From assembly GCA_026126025.1 (NCBI GenBank), contig JAHCJZ010000002.1, positions 62,001-126,000 of the forward strand: a stretch of DNA of 64,000 nt, written 5' to 3'. Below the pieces are notes generated by a model, which was given only the letters and a program-made list of their open reading frames with translations, was not told where the DNA came from and made no database searches. Positions 43,170 through 52,783 of the stretch are shown piece after piece; position 1 is the first letter of the stretch; each line of letters starts with the position of its first letter. A program made the position numbers and the translations under genes. The DNA is from Bauldia sp. (GTDB taxonomy: Bacteria > Pseudomonadota > Alphaproteobacteria > Rhizobiales > Kaistiaceae).

Positions 43170-45062
43170 ATGGAACCCGTCAAGCGACCAGACCTCGCCC
43201 TCCGCGTCGCCGTGGCCGGCAAGCGCGTGCTCGGCGCCCATACGCTGGCCCTTCCCGCCCTGCTGGCGGGGCTGTTCGAGACCATCGAACGCCGGCTCAC
43301 GGCCGTTCGCGACGAAGGAAGCGGTGCGGGCGGCTGGTACAGTCCGGCGCCGCCAAAGATCACGCTGGTCTCCGGCCTTGCCGACGGCACCGACCAGATC
43401 GCCGCGTCGGCCTTTCTCTCCGGAGCGCGGCCGGACGGGGCGCAGCGGGCGATCGGCGCGATCCTCCCCTTCCGCCCCGAAACCTTCCGGGTGGCGAGCC
43501 CGATGGCGAACGAGGAGCGCTTCGAGCAACTCCTCGCCGCAGCCGCCTATGTCGTGGAGCTCGATCCCGACGTCGACCATGCGGTGGTCGCCGGCTATGC
43601 GGCGCATCCGCGGCGGATCGCCGGCTACCGCGCCCAGGCCGAGGTGATGCTTCATCACGCCGACCTACTCATCGCCGTCGACGACGCCACCCCCGGCGGC
43701 GAGGGCGGCACGCTGGAGACGACGCGCCGCGCGCTCGACGCCGGCATGCCGGTCATCCGCCTCGTCCTCGGGGAGAACGCGTTCGGCGTGCTGCGCTCGG
43801 CCGACGCGCTCGACGATCGCCAGGCGCCGGAGCCCGGCTGGCAGGCCGCGGTCGAAGAACTGGTCGATTCGATCGTGGCGGTCCCGGGAGCGCCGCCGCC
43901 GGCCGCCGACGGCCACCATCGCACCCGGCCCGACGTCGTCGCGGAGTTCTTCGGCGCCGAGCCGCTCAGGCCACGCTGGCGCCAGGCGCTGTGGCGGCTC
44001 CATGAGCGGCGCTTCAGGCGTGACGCGGCCCACGCCGGAGACGCCGCGGCGCCGCCGCTGGAGCCCTACCGGCTGCGGGCGAACGAGCTCAACCGGCACT
44101 ATGCGAGCCTCTACAGCGGGACGTTCCTCATCGGCTATGTGCTGGCGGTGGTCGCGGTCGTCCTTGCCGGCCTCGCGCTGGTCGTCCTCCTGATGAACCC
44201 GACGGCGCATTCGCCCGACCATCCGGCATGGTGGGGCCTCCTCGTCCTCGGGCTCGCCAAGCTCGGCGCCGTGATCTGGATCCAGCGCGCGTCGCGATCG
44301 GCGAACACCAGGGGCTGGAGCGAACGGGCGGTGGACTACCGCTATCTCGCCGAGGCGCTCCGCGCGATGAGCTACCTGCCGCGCGCGGGGTGCTTCCGGC
44401 CGCCGCAGCCGCTGTCGGTGCCCTTCGCGACGCGGGTGATCGTGCAGGGCCATGTCGACCGGCTGTTCCAGGCGCTGGTGCGCCAGGTGCACCCGGCCGA
44501 GATCACGCCGCCGGCTGCCGGCACGGCCATCCGGCCCGATGCCCGGCGGGCGGTCGAGGCGATCCGCACGGACTGGCTTGCCGGGCAGGCCGCCTATCAC
44601 CGGCGGAACGCGACCGCGCTGTCGCGGATGAGCCGGTCGCTGGAGCGGACGGCGAACGCGCTCGGCATCACCGTCATCCTCATCGTCTGCTTCGACCTGA
44701 TCCTCCTCGTCGCCGGCGGCCTCCACTGGCTCCCGGCGGATGTCGAGGCGGTCGTCTACGATTCCGCGCCGTGGCTCCTCTTCCTCGCCGCCATCCTCCC
44801 GGCCGCGGTGGCGAGCCTCAACGGCATCCGCTTCCAGTCGGAATGCGCGCGCCTCGCCGACCGGTCGGTGCAGATGGTCGGCATCCTCGCCGGCTTCGAC
44901 CGGCGTGCGGCGGCGCTGGAACAGAGGCTGGCCACGGGCGTCGGCATCCGGCGGCTGCCGATCATCGACGCCCTCCGCCTCGCCGACGAGATCGGGCGCC
45001 TGACGCTCGACGAGGTCGCCGACTGGTCGGCGCTCTACGCCAAGGACATCGTGGAGCCCTAG
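43170..45062 (+). CDS. SLOG-like and SLATT-like multi-TM protein
   Basis: A 630-residue protein. Residues about 8-200 look like a Rossmann-type SLOG (LOG/DprA-like) domain: LRVAVAGKRVLG, ITLVSGLADGTDQIAASAF, then HADLLIAVDDATPGGEGGT, with the GGxGGT loop used to bind nucleotides. Residues about 315-372 and 490-550 each contain two hydrophobic helices separated by a soluble part, the arrangement seen in SLATT domains. Such proteins are proposed to sense a nucleotide signal and open or damage the membrane in bacterial immunity. It lies 65 bases after the patatin gene on the same strand, so the two probably form an operon. The domain calls are by eye and need a profile search. Confidence 0.65.
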   Translation: MEPVKRPDLALRVAVAGKRVLGAHTLALPALLAGLFETIERRLTAVRDEGSGAGGWYSPAPPKITLVSGLADGTDQIAASAFLSGARPDGAQRAIGAILPFRPETFRVASPMANEERFEQLLAAAAYVVELDPDVDHAVVAGYAAHPRRIAGYRAQAEVMLHHADLLIAVDDATPGGEGGTLETTRRALDAGMPVIRLVLGENAFGVLRSADALDDRQAPEPGWQAAVEELVDSIVAVPGAPPPAADGHHRTRPDVVAEFFGAEPLRPRWRQALWRLHERRFRRDAAHAGDAAAPPLEPYRLRANELNRHYASLYSGTFLIGYVLAVVAVVLAGLALVVLLMNPTAHSPDHPAWWGLLVLGLAKLGAVIWIQRASRSANTRGWSERAVDYRYLAEALRAMSYLPRAGCFRPPQPLSVPFATRVIVQGHVDRLFQALVRQVHPAEITPPAAGTAIRPDARRAVEAIRTDWLAGQAAYHRRNATALSRMSRSLERTANALGITVILIVCFDLILLVAGGLHWLPADVEAVVYDSAPWLLFLAAILPAAVASLNGIRFQSECARLADRSVQMVGILAGFDRRAAALEQRLATGVGIRRLPIIDALRLADEIGRLTLDEVADWSALYAKDIVEP

Positions 45063-45112
45063 GCACCCGCGGAGCCACACTTATTCCCTTCGTCACCCCG
45101 GCGGAGGCTGCG

Positions 45113-48100
45113 CTATGGCTCTTCCGCGGGGGCGAGCAGATCCTGGACGAGGGCGGTCTGGTCGCGGAGCTGGCCGAGGAGGCCGGTCCAGGCCCGGGTC
45201 TCGTCGGTCAGGAGGCCGGCTTCGTCGAGGCCTTCCAGCGTCGCAATGCCTTCGTCGAGGAAACGCTCGCGGTCGGGGTCGTCGGTCGTCAGCCAGACCT
45301 GGTAGAGGCTGATGACGACGTCGAGCTGCCAGGTGAGATTGGCCGGATCGAGGGCGGCCAGCCGCCGGGCAATGCCGAGACCTTCATCGTAGAGCGCGAA
45401 GGCGGCCGTCCGTTCGCCGATCGCGTTGAGGAGGTCGCCGAGACTGTTCAGAAGGACCGAAAGGTCGCGCTGGCGCTCGGGATTGGCGGGATCGGCCTCC
45501 GCGACCGCGCGGGCGATCACGAGACCCTCCTCCAGGAGCGGCCGCGCGTTCTGGTAGTTGCCCTGCGCATTGTACGCGCCGCCGAGCCGGTCGAGGGCAA
45601 CGCTGATGCTGCGCTGGCGATCGAGATTGCCGGGGTCGCGGCGGCCGAGCTCCCGCGCGATCTCCAGGCTCTCGCCGGCGACTTCGACGGCGCCGTCGAG
45701 GTTGCCGAGTACCGCGCGCACGATGCCGAGATTGTCGAGCTGCGTGGCGACATCGGTCTGCCAGAGGTCGTTGGCGGGATTGCGCGCAGCGAGATCGCGC
45801 GCGACCGCGAGGCCTTCGAGATACACAACCTCGGCGCCGGCGGCGTCTCCCATGCGCCACAGCACGTCGCCGGACTTGTTGAGGGCGACCGAGAGGCTGC
45901 GCAGGAAATCGGTGTTCTCGGGTTCCCGCTCCACCAGATCGCGGCCGATCGCCAGCGATTCGTCGAACGAGGCGCCCGCGCCGGCAAAGTCCCCGACCAG
46001 CAGCTGATAGGTGCCGTAAATGTCGAGCGCGCCCAGCAGGTCCGCGCCATAGGTCGCAATCTCGGGCTCGGCGGCGACGAGGGAACGCATGATCGCGATC
46101 GATTCGACGATCCCGTCCGCGGTCGCCGGGGCGTTGCCGGAGTTGAGCTGGACGCCGGCCAGCCGCTGCAGCGAAACGGCGACGTTGCGCCGGTATTGCG
46201 GATCGTCAGGCGCGGCGGCGGCGAGCTCGCGCGCCGCCGCGACCCCGGCCTCGGCCGCGGCGATCGCCGAAATGATGTCGCCCTGCGCGAAATAGGTGAG
46301 CGCGAATTCGGCGAGGACGGTCGCCTTGAGGAGCATCAGGTCGAGGTCGCCGGGCGCGGCGGCGCTCAGCGATTCGATGGAATCGCCGAGGCCGTCGAGA
46401 ATGCTGCGGAGCGTCCCGACCTGCATGCCGGCGATGCCGCGCATGCCGACCGCGACGTCGAAGGTCACGCTGTTGAGCGCGATCTTCGCCGCGGTCAGCG
46501 ACTGTTCCGCCCGGGCGCGCTCGGCTTCGGCGCGCGCCGTCTCCTGCTCGGCGCGCTCGCGCTCAGCGACGGCCTCGGCGCGCCGCTCGTAGGCCTGGAT
46601 GGTCTGCCACCCGGCGATCGCGGCGATGACCGCGAAGACGATGGTCGCGGCGACGAGGAGACGCTGGCGCTGGCGCGCCGCACGGCCGGACGCGGCGATG
46701 AAGGCGACCGTGTCACGCGGCAGCTCGGCGCCGTGGGCCTTCGCGATGCTCTCGGCCTCGGCGAGCGGAATGCCGGGCGGGATCAGGAGATCGCGCTTGC
46801 GGCCGGTTTCCTCCCAGCGGCGGCGCTGGTCCTCGACATTGCCGCGGATGCGGTAGAACGCGACGTTGCCGGCGACGATGTCGCGGGCGCGCGCCCAGTT
46901 CTGCAGCACCCGCTCATGCGCCAGCCGCACTGTCGTCGCGCCTGCCGATCCCGACGCGGTGAGGATGCGGGCGTCGACCAGCGCCTCGACGAGGTGCGCC
47001 GAGGCCGCGTCATGGGCAGCCTCCGCCAGCGGCACGGCGCGGATGGTGAGGCCGGCGCCGCCGCGGGTCGGCTCGGCGAGCTGGCGGAGAAGCCGCGGCA
47101 GGCGCTCCTGCTCCGCCGGCGACAGCGCGGCAACGGCGTCCTCGGCCTGGCGGTCGACCGCGCCGGCAATGCCGCCGAGCGCGGCATAGGCAGCGAAGGT
47201 GAGCGTGACCTTGCCGTTCCGCGGTTCGCGGCGGGTGAAGAGCTGGTCCAGCGTGAACTGGAGGAGCGGCAGCATGTCGGGGCGGTCGGCGTCGGCGAGA
47301 AGCCGCTCGTCGAGCCGCTCGCCGGTGGCGGGGTCGACGTCGAAGACGAGATCGGCGGCGACCGCGGGGCTGCGGACGATCTCGCCGAGCTCGGCATGTC
47401 CGGGCGGCGCGAGATCATACGCCGCGCCGCGCGTCTTGAGCGCGAGGAGGCTGCCCTCGCCGAGGAAGCGCTCGTAGAGGTCGGCGCGGATCGTCGCGAC
47501 GATCCACACCCGCCCCGACGCCGCGAGCACCTCGAGGAGCCGGGCGAAGGCCGCGCGCTCTTCGGCCGTCACCGCGGCGCCGAACAGCTCGTCGAGCTGG
47601 TCGACCAGCAGCACGATGTCCGCGCGGACCGCACGATTGTGGCCGCCCCCCTCGCGCTCGGCGCGGCCGACCTTGTCGAGCGCGGCGACGATGGGCTTCG
47701 CCGCGGTCTCGTCGGCGTGGCCGAGGAGCGCCGCCAGCGCCTCGGGCGTGCCGTAGTCACCGGCCGCGAGTTCCGGGAGCGCCACCGCATCGTCGCGCGC
47801 GGCGAAGAGCGCCTCCGCCAGCGCGCGCACCGGGCCTTCCGCGGCGTCGGTCGGGGTCATCGTCGCGACGCGCCAGAGGTCGATCTCGGCGACCACGCCG
47901 GGCGTGATCAGCCGCGGCACGAGGCCGGCGCGAGCGAGCGAGGATTTGCCGACCCCGCTCGCGCCGACGAGAAGGAGGAAGGGCGTGCCGCGGCTGGCCG
48001 CATCCTTCAGCGCATCGAGGGCGCGGGTTATGTCGCGCGTGCGGCCGAAGAACACCGGCGCGTGCTTCGGCCCGAAGGCGGCAAGGCCGCGGAAGGGCGA

Positions 48101-48754
48101 ACCCCTGGTCTCGATCGGCCAGACGATCGCCCGCCCGCCGAGCACCTTGTCCTCGACCCATTTGCGCAGCAGCGCCTCGATCTGGGCCTCGAAATCGTCG
48201 GTGTTGGCGAACTCGTGGTAGCTCGCCTTGAACTGTCCGCCCGGCGTGTGGAACCAGCGGGCGAAGAACACCTTCAGCCGGTTCCACTGGTCGGTGACGA
48301 GCGCGTTGGTTTCGGCATCGTCGAGCCGCACCGTCGGCGGCTCGGGGTAGCGGAAGACGTAAAGGTCCGGCAGGCCGCGCTTCCCCGCCGCGTCCATCGC
48401 GGTCAGGATCTCGTAGGCGGTGCCGCTCGGATAAGGCTCGCCGTCGGACATCTTCGGGAAATCGTCGGGGAGCGGCGTGCCGAGGCGATGGCGCAGGATG
48501 GCGATGACGATCTCGCAGTCGGCCGCCTCCGGGATCTGCGCCTGGAAGGTCTTGTCGGCGGTGTAGAATTCACGCTCCCAGCGCAGCGCCTTCAGCGTCA
48601 CCAGCCCGGCGAACTCGCCGTTCAGCCGCTCGACGACGCGCTCGACGCGGATGCGCTCGAACCGCGCATCGATCGGCGACGAGACGAAGACCTGCACCGC
48701 CCGGCCGGAGCCGGGCCTGTCATCTGCGGAAGGGGAGCTTGAAACCACAGCCAT
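45113..48754 (-). CDS. DUF4062-like / STAND NTPase / TPR protein
   Basis: A protein of about 1213 residues. Near the N-terminus VQVFVSSPIDARFERIRVER resembles DUF4062, an effector-like domain. A STAND-type AAA module follows, with PFRGLAAFGPKHAPVFFGR, Walker A LLVGASGVGKSSLARAGLVP and Walker B IVLLVDQLDELFG. One membrane helix (LLVAATIVFAVIAAIAGW) and an EAER-rich coiled coil lead into about 450 residues of TPR-like repeats (for example AVALNKSGDVLWRMGDAAG). This is the layout of sensor-switch-effector proteins in signalling or immunity. ATGs at 48754 and 48817 are both possible. It is convergent with the SLOG/SLATT gene, with 50 bases between stops. Confidence 0.85.
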   Translation of the reverse strand: MAVVSSSPSADDRPGSGRAVQVFVSSPIDARFERIRVERVVERLNGEFAGLVTLKALRWEREFYTADKTFQAQIPEAADCEIVIAILRHRLGTPLPDDFPKMSDGEPYPSGTAYEILTAMDAAGKRGLPDLYVFRYPEPPTVRLDDAETNALVTDQWNRLKVFFARWFHTPGGQFKASYHEFANTDDFEAQIEALLRKWVEDKVLGGRAIVWPIETRGSPFRGLAAFGPKHAPVFFGRTRDITRALDALKDAASRGTPFLLLVGASGVGKSSLARAGLVPRLITPGVVAEIDLWRVATMTPTDAAEGPVRALAEALFAARDDAVALPELAAGDYGTPEALAALLGHADETAAKPIVAALDKVGRAEREGGGHNRAVRADIVLLVDQLDELFGAAVTAEERAAFARLLEVLAASGRVWIVATIRADLYERFLGEGSLLALKTRGAAYDLAPPGHAELGEIVRSPAVAADLVFDVDPATGERLDERLLADADRPDMLPLLQFTLDQLFTRREPRNGKVTLTFAAYAALGGIAGAVDRQAEDAVAALSPAEQERLPRLLRQLAEPTRGGAGLTIRAVPLAEAAHDAASAHLVEALVDARILTASGSAGATTVRLAHERVLQNWARARDIVAGNVAFYRIRGNVEDQRRRWEETGRKRDLLIPPGIPLAEAESIAKAHGAELPRDTVAFIAASGRAARQRQRLLVAATIVFAVIAAIAGWQTIQAYERRAEAVAERERAEQETARAEAERARAEQSLTAAKIALNSVTFDVAVGMRGIAGMQVGTLRSILDGLGDSIESLSAAAPGDLDLMLLKATVLAEFALTYFAQGDIISAIAAAEAGVAAARELAAAAPDDPQYRRNVAVSLQRLAGVQLNSGNAPATADGIVESIAIMRSLVAAEPEIATYGADLLGALDIYGTYQLLVGDFAGAGASFDESLAIGRDLVEREPENTDFLRSLSVALNKSGDVLWRMGDAAGAEVVYLEGLAVARDLAARNPANDLWQTDVATQLDNLGIVRAVLGNLDGAVEVAGESLEIARELGRRDPGNLDRQRSISVALDRLGGAYNAQGNYQNARPLLEEGLVIARAVAEADPANPERQRDLSVLLNSLGDLLNAIGERTAAFALYDEGLGIARRLAALDPANLTWQLDVVISLYQVWLTTDDPDRERFLDEGIATLEGLDEAGLLTDETRAWTGLLGQLRDQTALVQDLLAPAEEP

Positions 48755-48863
48755 CCGGCGGGTTTTAGCCGGACGCCGCGCGGTTCGCGACGGGTTTCGC
48801 CATTGGTTGCTCTCCATCCGCCACCAACGTCCGTCACCCCGGCGAAACGAAAGGGCTCGACCC

Positions 48864-50177
48864 CTATCGATCCGTCAGCATCGCCTGGAAGGCGCGGTAG
48901 CTGGCGCGGGGGGTGCGTTTCTGGCTGGCGAAGTCGACCTCGACCAGGCCGAACCGTTTGGCGTAGCCCTCGGCCCACTCGAAATTGTCGAGGAGCGACC
49001 AGGCGAAATAGCCGCGAATGTCGACGCCCGCCTGCCGGGCCTGCCGCACCGCTTCGAGGTGGTCGGCGTAGAACCGGGTGCGGCGCGGATCGTCGACGCC
49101 GGGCACGTCCGCCATGCCGTTCTCGGTGATGTAGAGCGGCACGCGGGGATATTCGTCCCACACCCGCTGAAGGAGGGACAGGAGCCCCTCGGGGTAGATC
49201 TCCCAGCCGCTCTCGGTGGTTTCGAGCGGGCCGTCGACGCGGGCGAAGGGCAGCGCGCCGGCCTCCGGCGCATGCTTCATCAGCGCGCGCGTGTAGTAGT
49301 TGATGCCGCACCAGTCGAGCGGGCGGCCGATGAGCTCGAGGTCGTCCTCCCAGCGGTCGGGGAGGTTGGTGCCGAAGCGCTCGACGATGTCGGCGGGGTA
49401 GCGGGCCTTGAGGACGCCGCCGAGGAACCAGCGGTTGAACACGCCGTCCCACAACCCGGCGGCTAGCGCGTCCTCCGCCGCGGCGGAAGCCGGCTCGGCC
49501 TTCTCGAGATTGAGGACGATGCCGAGATTCTTCACTCCGGCTTCGCGGAGCGCCGCGAGGCCGGTGCCATGGGCGAGGAGCACGTGATGCATCGCGCGCG
49601 CCGTCGCGCGGATGTCGCGAAGGCCGGGCGCATGCTTGCCGAGATAGTGGCTGAGGAAGGCGACGCACCACGGCTCGTTGATGGTGGCGAGGCCCCACAG
49701 CCGGTCGCCGAAATGGCGCGCGACGAGCGCCGCATAGTCGGCGAACCACGCCGCGACGTCGCGGTTCGCCCAGCCGCCGCGATCCTGCAGCGGGCTCGGC
49801 AGGTCCCAGTGATAGAGGGTGGCGAAGGGCTTGATGCCGCGCTCCAGCATGCCGTCGATCAGCCGGTCGTAGAAGGCGAGGCCCTTGCCGTTCGGCGTGC
49901 CGGTGCCGTCGGGCAGCAGCCGCGGCCAGGCGAAGGAGAAGCGATAGGCGTCGAAGCCGCCGTCGCGCACGAGGTCGAGATCCTCCGGCCAGCGATGATA
50001 GTGGTCGCAGGCGACCGCGCCGGTATCGCCGCCCAAAACGTTTCCGGGGGTGGACGCGAAGCTGTCCCAGATCGACGGGCCGCGCCCGTCAGTCTGGCCG
50101 CCTTCGATCTGGTAGGCGGCGGTCGCCGCACCGAAGATGAAGCCCGGCCCGAAATCCGAGCGGCGAAGTCCGAGCAT
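48864..50177 (-). CDS. GH1 beta-glucosidase
   Basis: A 437-residue glycoside hydrolase family 1 enzyme. It opens with FIFGAATAAYQIEGG, has the acid/base Glu in TINEPWC and the nucleophile Glu in YITENGMAD, and ends with GYFAWSLLDNFEWAEGY, all family hallmarks. There is no signal peptide, so it splits imported beta-glucosides in the cytoplasm. It follows the sugar ABC ATPase on the same strand after about 130 bases that carry a repeat element. It gives the best clue to the substrate of the adjoining Agl-like importer: a beta-linked disaccharide or glucoside rather than the alpha-glucosides of the classical Agl system. Confidence 0.95.
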   Translation of the reverse strand: MLGLRRSDFGPGFIFGAATAAYQIEGGQTDGRGPSIWDSFASTPGNVLGGDTGAVACDHYHRWPEDLDLVRDGGFDAYRFSFAWPRLLPDGTGTPNGKGLAFYDRLIDGMLERGIKPFATLYHWDLPSPLQDRGGWANRDVAAWFADYAALVARHFGDRLWGLATINEPWCVAFLSHYLGKHAPGLRDIRATARAMHHVLLAHGTGLAALREAGVKNLGIVLNLEKAEPASAAAEDALAAGLWDGVFNRWFLGGVLKARYPADIVERFGTNLPDRWEDDLELIGRPLDWCGINYYTRALMKHAPEAGALPFARVDGPLETTESGWEIYPEGLLSLLQRVWDEYPRVPLYITENGMADVPGVDDPRRTRFYADHLEAVRQARQAGVDIRGYFAWSLLDNFEWAEGYAKRFGLVEVDFASQKRTPRASYRAFQAMLTDR

Positions 50178-50215
50178 GGCGCGCTACGCCCCCAACCCGC
50201 GCGCTGGACGGCCGC

Positions 50216-50299
50216 GTGCCCCCCTCCCTACCCCACAAGGGAGGAGGAAACCGCCCGGCGTGATCGGCGACTGCCGATTGCCGACTTCCGACTGCCTGC
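50216..50299 (-). repeat. Composite 3'-end repeat, copy A
   Basis: Read on the minus strand, directly after the sugar ATPase stop, the element runs AGTCGGCAATCGGCAGTCG, then GGGCGGTTTCCTCCTCCC and TTGTGGGGTAGGGAGGGGGG. The same parts in the same order occur at 52521-52620 on the plus strand directly after the LacI stop. The C-rich and G-rich parts can pair, so it may form a large 3' hairpin. Confidence 0.7.
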
Positions 50300-50305
50300 G
50301 TCGCA

Positions 50306-51313
<1,008 letters not shown>

Positions 51314-51404
51314 GGTGCCCTCACAACTGAACAATCGGCCACGCGGCCGGTTTGATTTCGACGGCAGGTCTGGTTGAATTGGCGCGTCCTGCGGCGGAGC
51401 GGGC

Positions 51405-52520
51405 ATGACGAACCGGGATCGATCGATGGCGGGAATGCGCAGCGGGCGCGGACGGAGCGGCGCGCCGCGCGGCGTGACGATCCGCGACCTCGCGGCCGAG
51501 CTCGGCCTCTCGATCACCACGATCTCGCGCGCGCTCGGCGGCTATTCCGACGTCGGCGACCAGACGCGGCGGCGGGTGACCGAGGCCGCGGAGCGGATGG
51601 GCTACCGGCCGAACCGGAACGCGCAGCGGCTGGTGACGCAGCGCACCTTCAACATCGCCTGGGTGCAGCCCGATGACGAGCTGAAGTTCCTCGACCCGCA
51701 TTTCGTCGAGGTGATGAGCGGCGTGCTGCGCGGCGCGCGGGCCTCGAACTACGACATCGTCCTGACCAGCCACACGCCGGAGCGCGAGCTCGAGGTCTAT
51801 GACCGCTACGTCAAGGACCGCAGCGTCGACGGCTTCATCCTCGACCTGCCGCGGAAGGACGATCCGCGCATCGAGTACCTGGTCGAGGCCGGCATGCCGT
51901 TCGTGGTCCATGGCCGGGCGAGCCAGCCCGACCGCTATGGCTGGGTCGACATCGACAATTACGGGGCGTTCTACCGGCTGGCGCGGATGCTGGTCGCGAA
52001 CGGCCATCGCGGCATTGCCTTCATCAATGGCAGCGAGCAGTTCCACTATGCCCGCCACCGCCGGCAGGGCGTCGCCGACGCCATCGCCGATGCCGGCCTG
52101 CCGGGCGAGACGCTCAGCGTCTACAACACGCAGCACCCGCTCAGGCCCGCGGGCTTCGACTTCACCGTCCAGGCCATGACGAACCCCGCCATCACCGCGA
52201 TCATCTATTCCTCGATTCTGATGGCGATCGAGGGCCTGCGCGCCGCCGACGCCCATCCGCGCAGCGGCCTCGCGCTGGCGACGATGGACGACGAGCTCCA
52301 CTATCTCGACGTCGACCGCGTCAGCGACCGGCTCACCTTCGTGCGCAGCTCGCTGAGCGAAGGGGGCCTCGCGCTGATCGCGGAGCTGTCGCGCCAGTGC
52401 GACGACCGGGAGGAGCCGCGCGGCACGCTGGTGCCGGTGACCTTCCACGTCCACCCGAGCCTCGACCGGGCCAGTCTCGACGCGCCGCTGCCCGCGCACC
52501 GCACGGGCTTCATCGGTTAG
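51405..52520 (+). CDS. LacI-family regulator of the Agl-like sugar operon
   Basis: A 371-residue LacI protein with HTH VTIRDLAAELGLSITTISRAL (about residues 24-44) preceded by an Arg- and Gly-rich tail of some 20 residues. The effector domain is of the sugar type (IDNYGAFYRLARMLVANGHR; GFILDLPRKDDP). The gene lies between the ATPase (divergent) and the permease genes (convergent), as AglR does in Agl systems. Its probable operator is CCAAAACGTTTTGG at 56533-56546 before the binding-protein gene. It likely represses uptake until the sugar is present. Confidence 0.92.
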   Translation: MTNRDRSMAGMRSGRGRSGAPRGVTIRDLAAELGLSITTISRALGGYSDVGDQTRRRVTEAAERMGYRPNRNAQRLVTQRTFNIAWVQPDDELKFLDPHFVEVMSGVLRGARASNYDIVLTSHTPERELEVYDRYVKDRSVDGFILDLPRKDDPRIEYLVEAGMPFVVHGRASQPDRYGWVDIDNYGAFYRLARMLVANGHRGIAFINGSEQFHYARHRRQGVADAIADAGLPGETLSVYNTQHPLRPAGFDFTVQAMTNPAITAIIYSSILMAIEGLRAADAHPRSGLALATMDDELHYLDVDRVSDRLTFVRSSLSEGGLALIAELSRQCDDREEPRGTLVPVTFHVHPSLDRASLDAPLPAHRTGFIG

Positions 52521-52620
52521 CTGGGATCGGCGGTCGGCAATCGGCAGTCGGCAATCGGAGGTAGCCACAAGCGCTGGGCGGTTCCCTCCCCCCTTGTGGG
52601 GGAGGGGTAGGGAGGGGGGA
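52521..52620 (+). repeat. Composite 3'-end repeat, copy B
   Basis: Starts right after the LacI stop codon. It holds a short tandem (CGGCAATCGGCAGTCGGCAA; GTCGGCAATCGG twice) and then GGGCGGTTCCCTCCCCCC with TTGTGGGGGAGGGGTAGG, which can fold on itself. It is the plus-strand counterpart of copy A. Confidence 0.7.
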
Positions 52621-52707
52621 ACCGCGGCATTGCGGGCGGCGCAGTCGGTGTGAGTTTCTCTTGTGGCCGCTCTGCCTGGAGGGAGGGAAATGGATCGGCC
52701 CGTCGTG

Positions 52708-52755
52708 GGGCCCCCCCTCCCTGCCCTCCCCCACAAGGGGGGAGGGAACCGTCCC
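52708..52755 (-). repeat. Composite 3'-end repeat, copy C (C/G half only)
   Basis: On the minus strand, just after the stop of the second sugar permease, GACGGTTCCCTCCCCCC is followed by TTGTGGGGGAGGG and AGGGAGGGG. It repeats, inverted, the 52581-52620 half of copy B almost perfectly over about 40 bases, so the two face each other across some 90 bases. Confidence 0.7.
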
Positions 52756-52783
52756 TCAATCGCCCAGCTCAGCATCCGCCCCA

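Noticed and set aside
41959-45062. A complete CBASS operon
   Set aside because: A CapV-like patatin is present but no CD-NTase with its nucleotidyltransferase motif, and no Cap2/Cap3-type genes, can be found in the neighbouring frames.
44228-48742. A 1504-codon open frame on the plus strand opposite the STAND gene
   Set aside because: Its product is an Arg/Gly/Asp-rich low-complexity chain with no domain, while the opposite strand encodes recognisable STAND motifs. Long antisense frames arise readily at this GC content.
52521-52560. CRISPR-like short repeats (CGGCAATCGGCAGTCGGCAATCGG)
   Set aside because: The units are 12 bases and adjacent, without spacers or cas genes; they belong to the composite 3'-end element.
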